A stretch of 7,877 nt of DNA, taken from positions 1 through 7,877 of the forward strand of contig PMLH01000588.1 in assembly GCA_003159055.1 (NCBI GenBank), read 5' to 3'. This stretch comes from Myxococcales bacterium. Lineage in GTDB: Bacteria; Myxococcota; Polyangia; Fen-1088. The notes beneath the pieces are model-generated. The model was not told where the DNA came from. It saw only the letters and a list, made by a program, of their open reading frames with translations, and did no database searches. A program made the translations under genes and the position numbers. Shown one piece after another: positions 6,255 through 7,877 of this stretch (positions are counted from its first letter, which is position 1; every line of letters begins with the position of its first letter).

Positions 6255-7271
6255 ATGCCCAATCGTGGAGTCGACTTTGGACCGGAGGACTTCTTTCGCA
6301 TGGCGCGCGAGGCACGCGATCGGCTGCGTTCCTCGCGGCGGACATTGCTGATCATCGCCGCCAGCGTGTTGGTGCTGGTGACGCTCGTCGGCTCGTACTA
6401 CCAGGTGGAGCCGGAGGAGGTTGCGCTGGTGACGCGGTTTGGGCGGTACGTGCGCACCAGCAACCCGGGCCCACACCCCAAGATCCCGTTCGGCATCGAG
6501 CGCGTGCAGAAGGTGCCGGTGCAGCGGCAGCTCAAGCAGGAATTTGGCTTCCGCACCGAGCGCGCCGCCATTCAAAGCACGTTTCACAAGGATGAAAAGA
6601 CGCAGGGCGAATCGTCGATGCTCACCGGCGACCTTAACGTGGCGACGGTCGCGTGGATCGTGCAGTACAAGATCTCCGATCCCTACAAGTATCTTTTCAA
6701 ACTACGCGATGTCGACGAAACCTTCCGTTTGATGGCCGAGGCGTCCATGCGTACGGTGGTGGGCGACCACAGCGTGACCGAGCTGCTCACCGTCGGGCGC
6801 GAAGCCATCGCGGCGAAGGCCAAGGAACTGCTGTCGAGCTTGTGCAAGCTTTACGACAACGGCATCTCCGTGCAGCAATTGGTTCTGCAGGACGTGGATC
6901 CGCCGGAATCGGTCAAACCTTCCTTTAATGCGGTCAACCAGGCGATCCAGGAGCGCGAGCGCGCGATCAACGAGGCCTGGGCGGAATACAACCAGGAGAT
7001 TCCGCGGGCGCGCGGGCTCGCCGAGCAGAAGATCGAGGCGGCGGAAGGCTATGCGGTCGATCGGGTCAATCGCGCCAAGGGCGACGCCCAACGCTTCATC
7101 GCGCTCGAAGAGCAATATCGCAAATCACCCGAGGTCACGCGCACGCGCATCTACCTCGAAACCCTGTCGGCAGCCCTGCCGAGCGCGGGCAAGAAGCTCA
7201 TCTTCGACGAAAGGGCCAAGGGCATCTTGCCCATGTTCCCGCTGGGCTCCGTGCAGGAGGTGAAGCAATGA
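6255..7271 (+). CDS. hflK: SPFH/band-7 protein HflK, FtsH protease modulator
   Basis: 338 residues from ATG 6255, preceded by AGAAGG (6246-6251); a TTG at 6183 is in frame but would add an arginine-rich tail unlike the family. Order: a short cytoplasmic N terminus (1-30), one membrane helix (about 31-48), the SPFH domain starting YYQVEPEEVALVTRFGRY (48-65) and including MLTGDLN and ISDPYKYLF, then a helical, coiled-coil-prone region rich in Ala/Glu/Arg (about 225-305), and a C-terminal segment with KKLIFDERAKGILPMFPLG. HflK and HflC form a large ring-shaped membrane complex that encloses FtsH and controls its degradation of membrane substrates. Compared with E. coli HflK (419 residues), the Gly/Pro-rich cytoplasmic N terminus is largely missing, which is common outside the gammaproteobacteria. 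Its TGA overlaps the hflC ATG, so the two are translationally coupled. The 165-nt region upstream (6090-6254) shows no clear promoter and one weak hairpin (6227-6240). Confidence 0.92.
   Translation: MPNRGVDFGPEDFFRMAREARDRLRSSRRTLLIIAASVLVLVTLVGSYYQVEPEEVALVTRFGRYVRTSNPGPHPKIPFGIERVQKVPVQRQLKQEFGFRTERAAIQSTFHKDEKTQGESSMLTGDLNVATVAWIVQYKISDPYKYLFKLRDVDETFRLMAEASMRTVVGDHSVTELLTVGREAIAAKAKELLSSLCKLYDNGISVQQLVLQDVDPPESVKPSFNAVNQAIQERERAINEAWAEYNQEIPRARGLAEQKIEAAEGYAVDRVNRAKGDAQRFIALEEQYRKSPEVTRTRIYLETLSAALPSAGKKLIFDERAKGILPMFPLGSVQEVKQ
7255..7263 (+). promoter_or_regulatory. Ribosome binding site of hflC (AGGAGGTGA)
   Basis: AGGAGGTGA at 7255-7263 is a full match to the anti-Shine-Dalgarno. It lies inside the last codons of hflK and ends four bases before the ATG at 7268. 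It is by far the best ribosome binding site in the window, fixes the hflC start, and suggests that HflC synthesis is ensured independently of ribosomes finishing hflK. Confidence 0.85.
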
Positions 7272-7877
7272 AGGCTCGGTCGGTTTGGATCGCGCTCGGC
7301 ATCGCGGTGCTTGGCATCGTGACCTTGTCGTCGGCGCTGTACACGGTGTCTGAAACCGAACAGGTGGTGATCACCCAGTTCGGCGAGCCCATCGGCCAGC
7401 CGGTCACCCAGGCTGGTCTGCATGTGAAGATTCCCTTCGCGCAAGAGGCCAACGTGTTCGACAAGCGCTGGCTGGAATGGAATGGCAACCCGAACCAGGT
7501 GCCTACCCGCGATAAGAAGTACATCTGGGTGGAAACCTACGCACGCTGGCGCATCGCCAATCCACTGCTGTTCTTTCAGCGCCTTCACGACGAACGGGGA
7601 GCGCAGTCGCGGCTGGACGACATCATCGACGGACAAACCAGAAACGTCATTGCCAACCACAACTTGATCGAGGTGGTGCGGGTCAGTAACCGCGCGTTCG
7701 AGAAGGCGGAAGAGGTCGAGGACGTGATGGAGGCCGAGGCCATGCGGCAGGTCGAGCTCGGCCGCGACAAGATCACGCGGCTCATTCTGGCACATGCCTC
7801 CCAGGTCATGCCCGACTACGGCATCGAGCTGGTGGATGTGCAAATCGAGCGGGTCAACTACATCGAGAGCGTGCAGG
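7268..7877 (+). CDS. hflC: SPFH/band-7 protein HflC, FtsH protease modulator, N-terminal part
   Basis: The frame is open from ATG 7268 to the window edge: 203 complete codons, with the C terminus missing (E. coli HflC is 334 residues). It begins with a membrane anchor (about residues 6-25, WIALGIAVLGIVTLSSALYT), followed directly by the SPFH domain: VSETEQVVITQFGEPIG, then AGLHVKIPFAQEANVFDKR and WLEW, which are typical of HflC. Further on are RDKKYIWVETYARWRI and DPLLFF-like NPLLFFQR, and the fragment ends in LVDVQIERVNYIESVQ, where the helical region should begin. It is the expected partner of HflK in the periplasm-facing complex around FtsH. The ATGA overlap and the strong ribosome binding site give the usual hflK-hflC order. 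No ftsH is visible, which is normal since it is often encoded elsewhere. Confidence 0.92.
   Translation, partial: MKARSVWIALGIAVLGIVTLSSALYTVSETEQVVITQFGEPIGQPVTQAGLHVKIPFAQEANVFDKRWLEWNGNPNQVPTRDKKYIWVETYARWRIANPLLFFQRLHDERGAQSRLDDIIDGQTRNVIANHNLIEVVRVSNRAFEKAEEVEDVMEAEAMRQVELGRDKITRLILAHASQVMPDYGIELVDVQIERVNYIESVQ

Overview
This 7.9 kb window is from a high-GC bacterial chromosome. All seven genes lie on the + strand and are tightly packed: four complete genes in the middle plus hflK, a nagZ cut by the left edge and an hflC cut by the right edge. No RNA genes, insertion sequences, CRISPR arrays, integrases or toxin/defence genes are visible. The gene content (a NagZ-type GH3 enzyme, bacterial GT-C glycosyltransferases, an HflK/HflC pair) and a Gly/Ser/Ala-rich linker in a secreted beta-propeller point to a Gram-negative lineage. 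Myxococcota or another former 'deltaproteobacterial' group is my best guess, but the sequence alone does not settle it.

Layout. (1) Positions 1-504 hold the C-terminal half of a GH3 beta-N-acetylhexosaminidase (NagZ, peptidoglycan recycling). (2) Positions 560-2164 and 2161-3807 hold two large multi-pass membrane proteins joined by an ATGA stop/start overlap. The first carries the HKE-x-RF signature of the GT22 (PIG-B/Alg9-like) mannosyltransferases; the second resembles the GT39/PMT-like, lipid-carrier-dependent sugar transferases. They probably form a two-gene unit that adds sugars on the outer face of the inner membrane. (3) After a 185-nt gap, 3993-5249 encodes an exported seven-bladed 'streptogramin lyase-like' (Vgb-type) beta-propeller. 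It lacks the Pro-His-Gly catalytic motif of true Vgb, has a less GC-rich third codon position than its neighbours, and carries recent internal DNA duplications. A strong hairpin sits on its stop codon. (4) Positions 5523-6089 encode a HAD phosphatase closest to E. coli YqaB (fructose-1-phosphate/6-phosphogluconate phosphatase type). (5) Positions 6255-7271 and 7268 to the end encode the SPFH pair HflK and HflC, again with an ATGA overlap and an excellent Shine-Dalgarno for hflC; this pair regulates the FtsH membrane protease.

The genes do not form one obvious pathway. NagZ, the HAD phosphatase and HflKC are housekeeping functions; the glycosyltransferase pair and the beta-propeller are the accessory part. 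I see no clearly new system. The points most worth a second look are the GT22/GT39-like pair and the propeller gene, with its missing catalytic His, an exact 41-bp repeat spaced exactly 89 codons apart, a 15-bp tandem duplication, and a consensus -10 box just upstream of an in-frame GTG.
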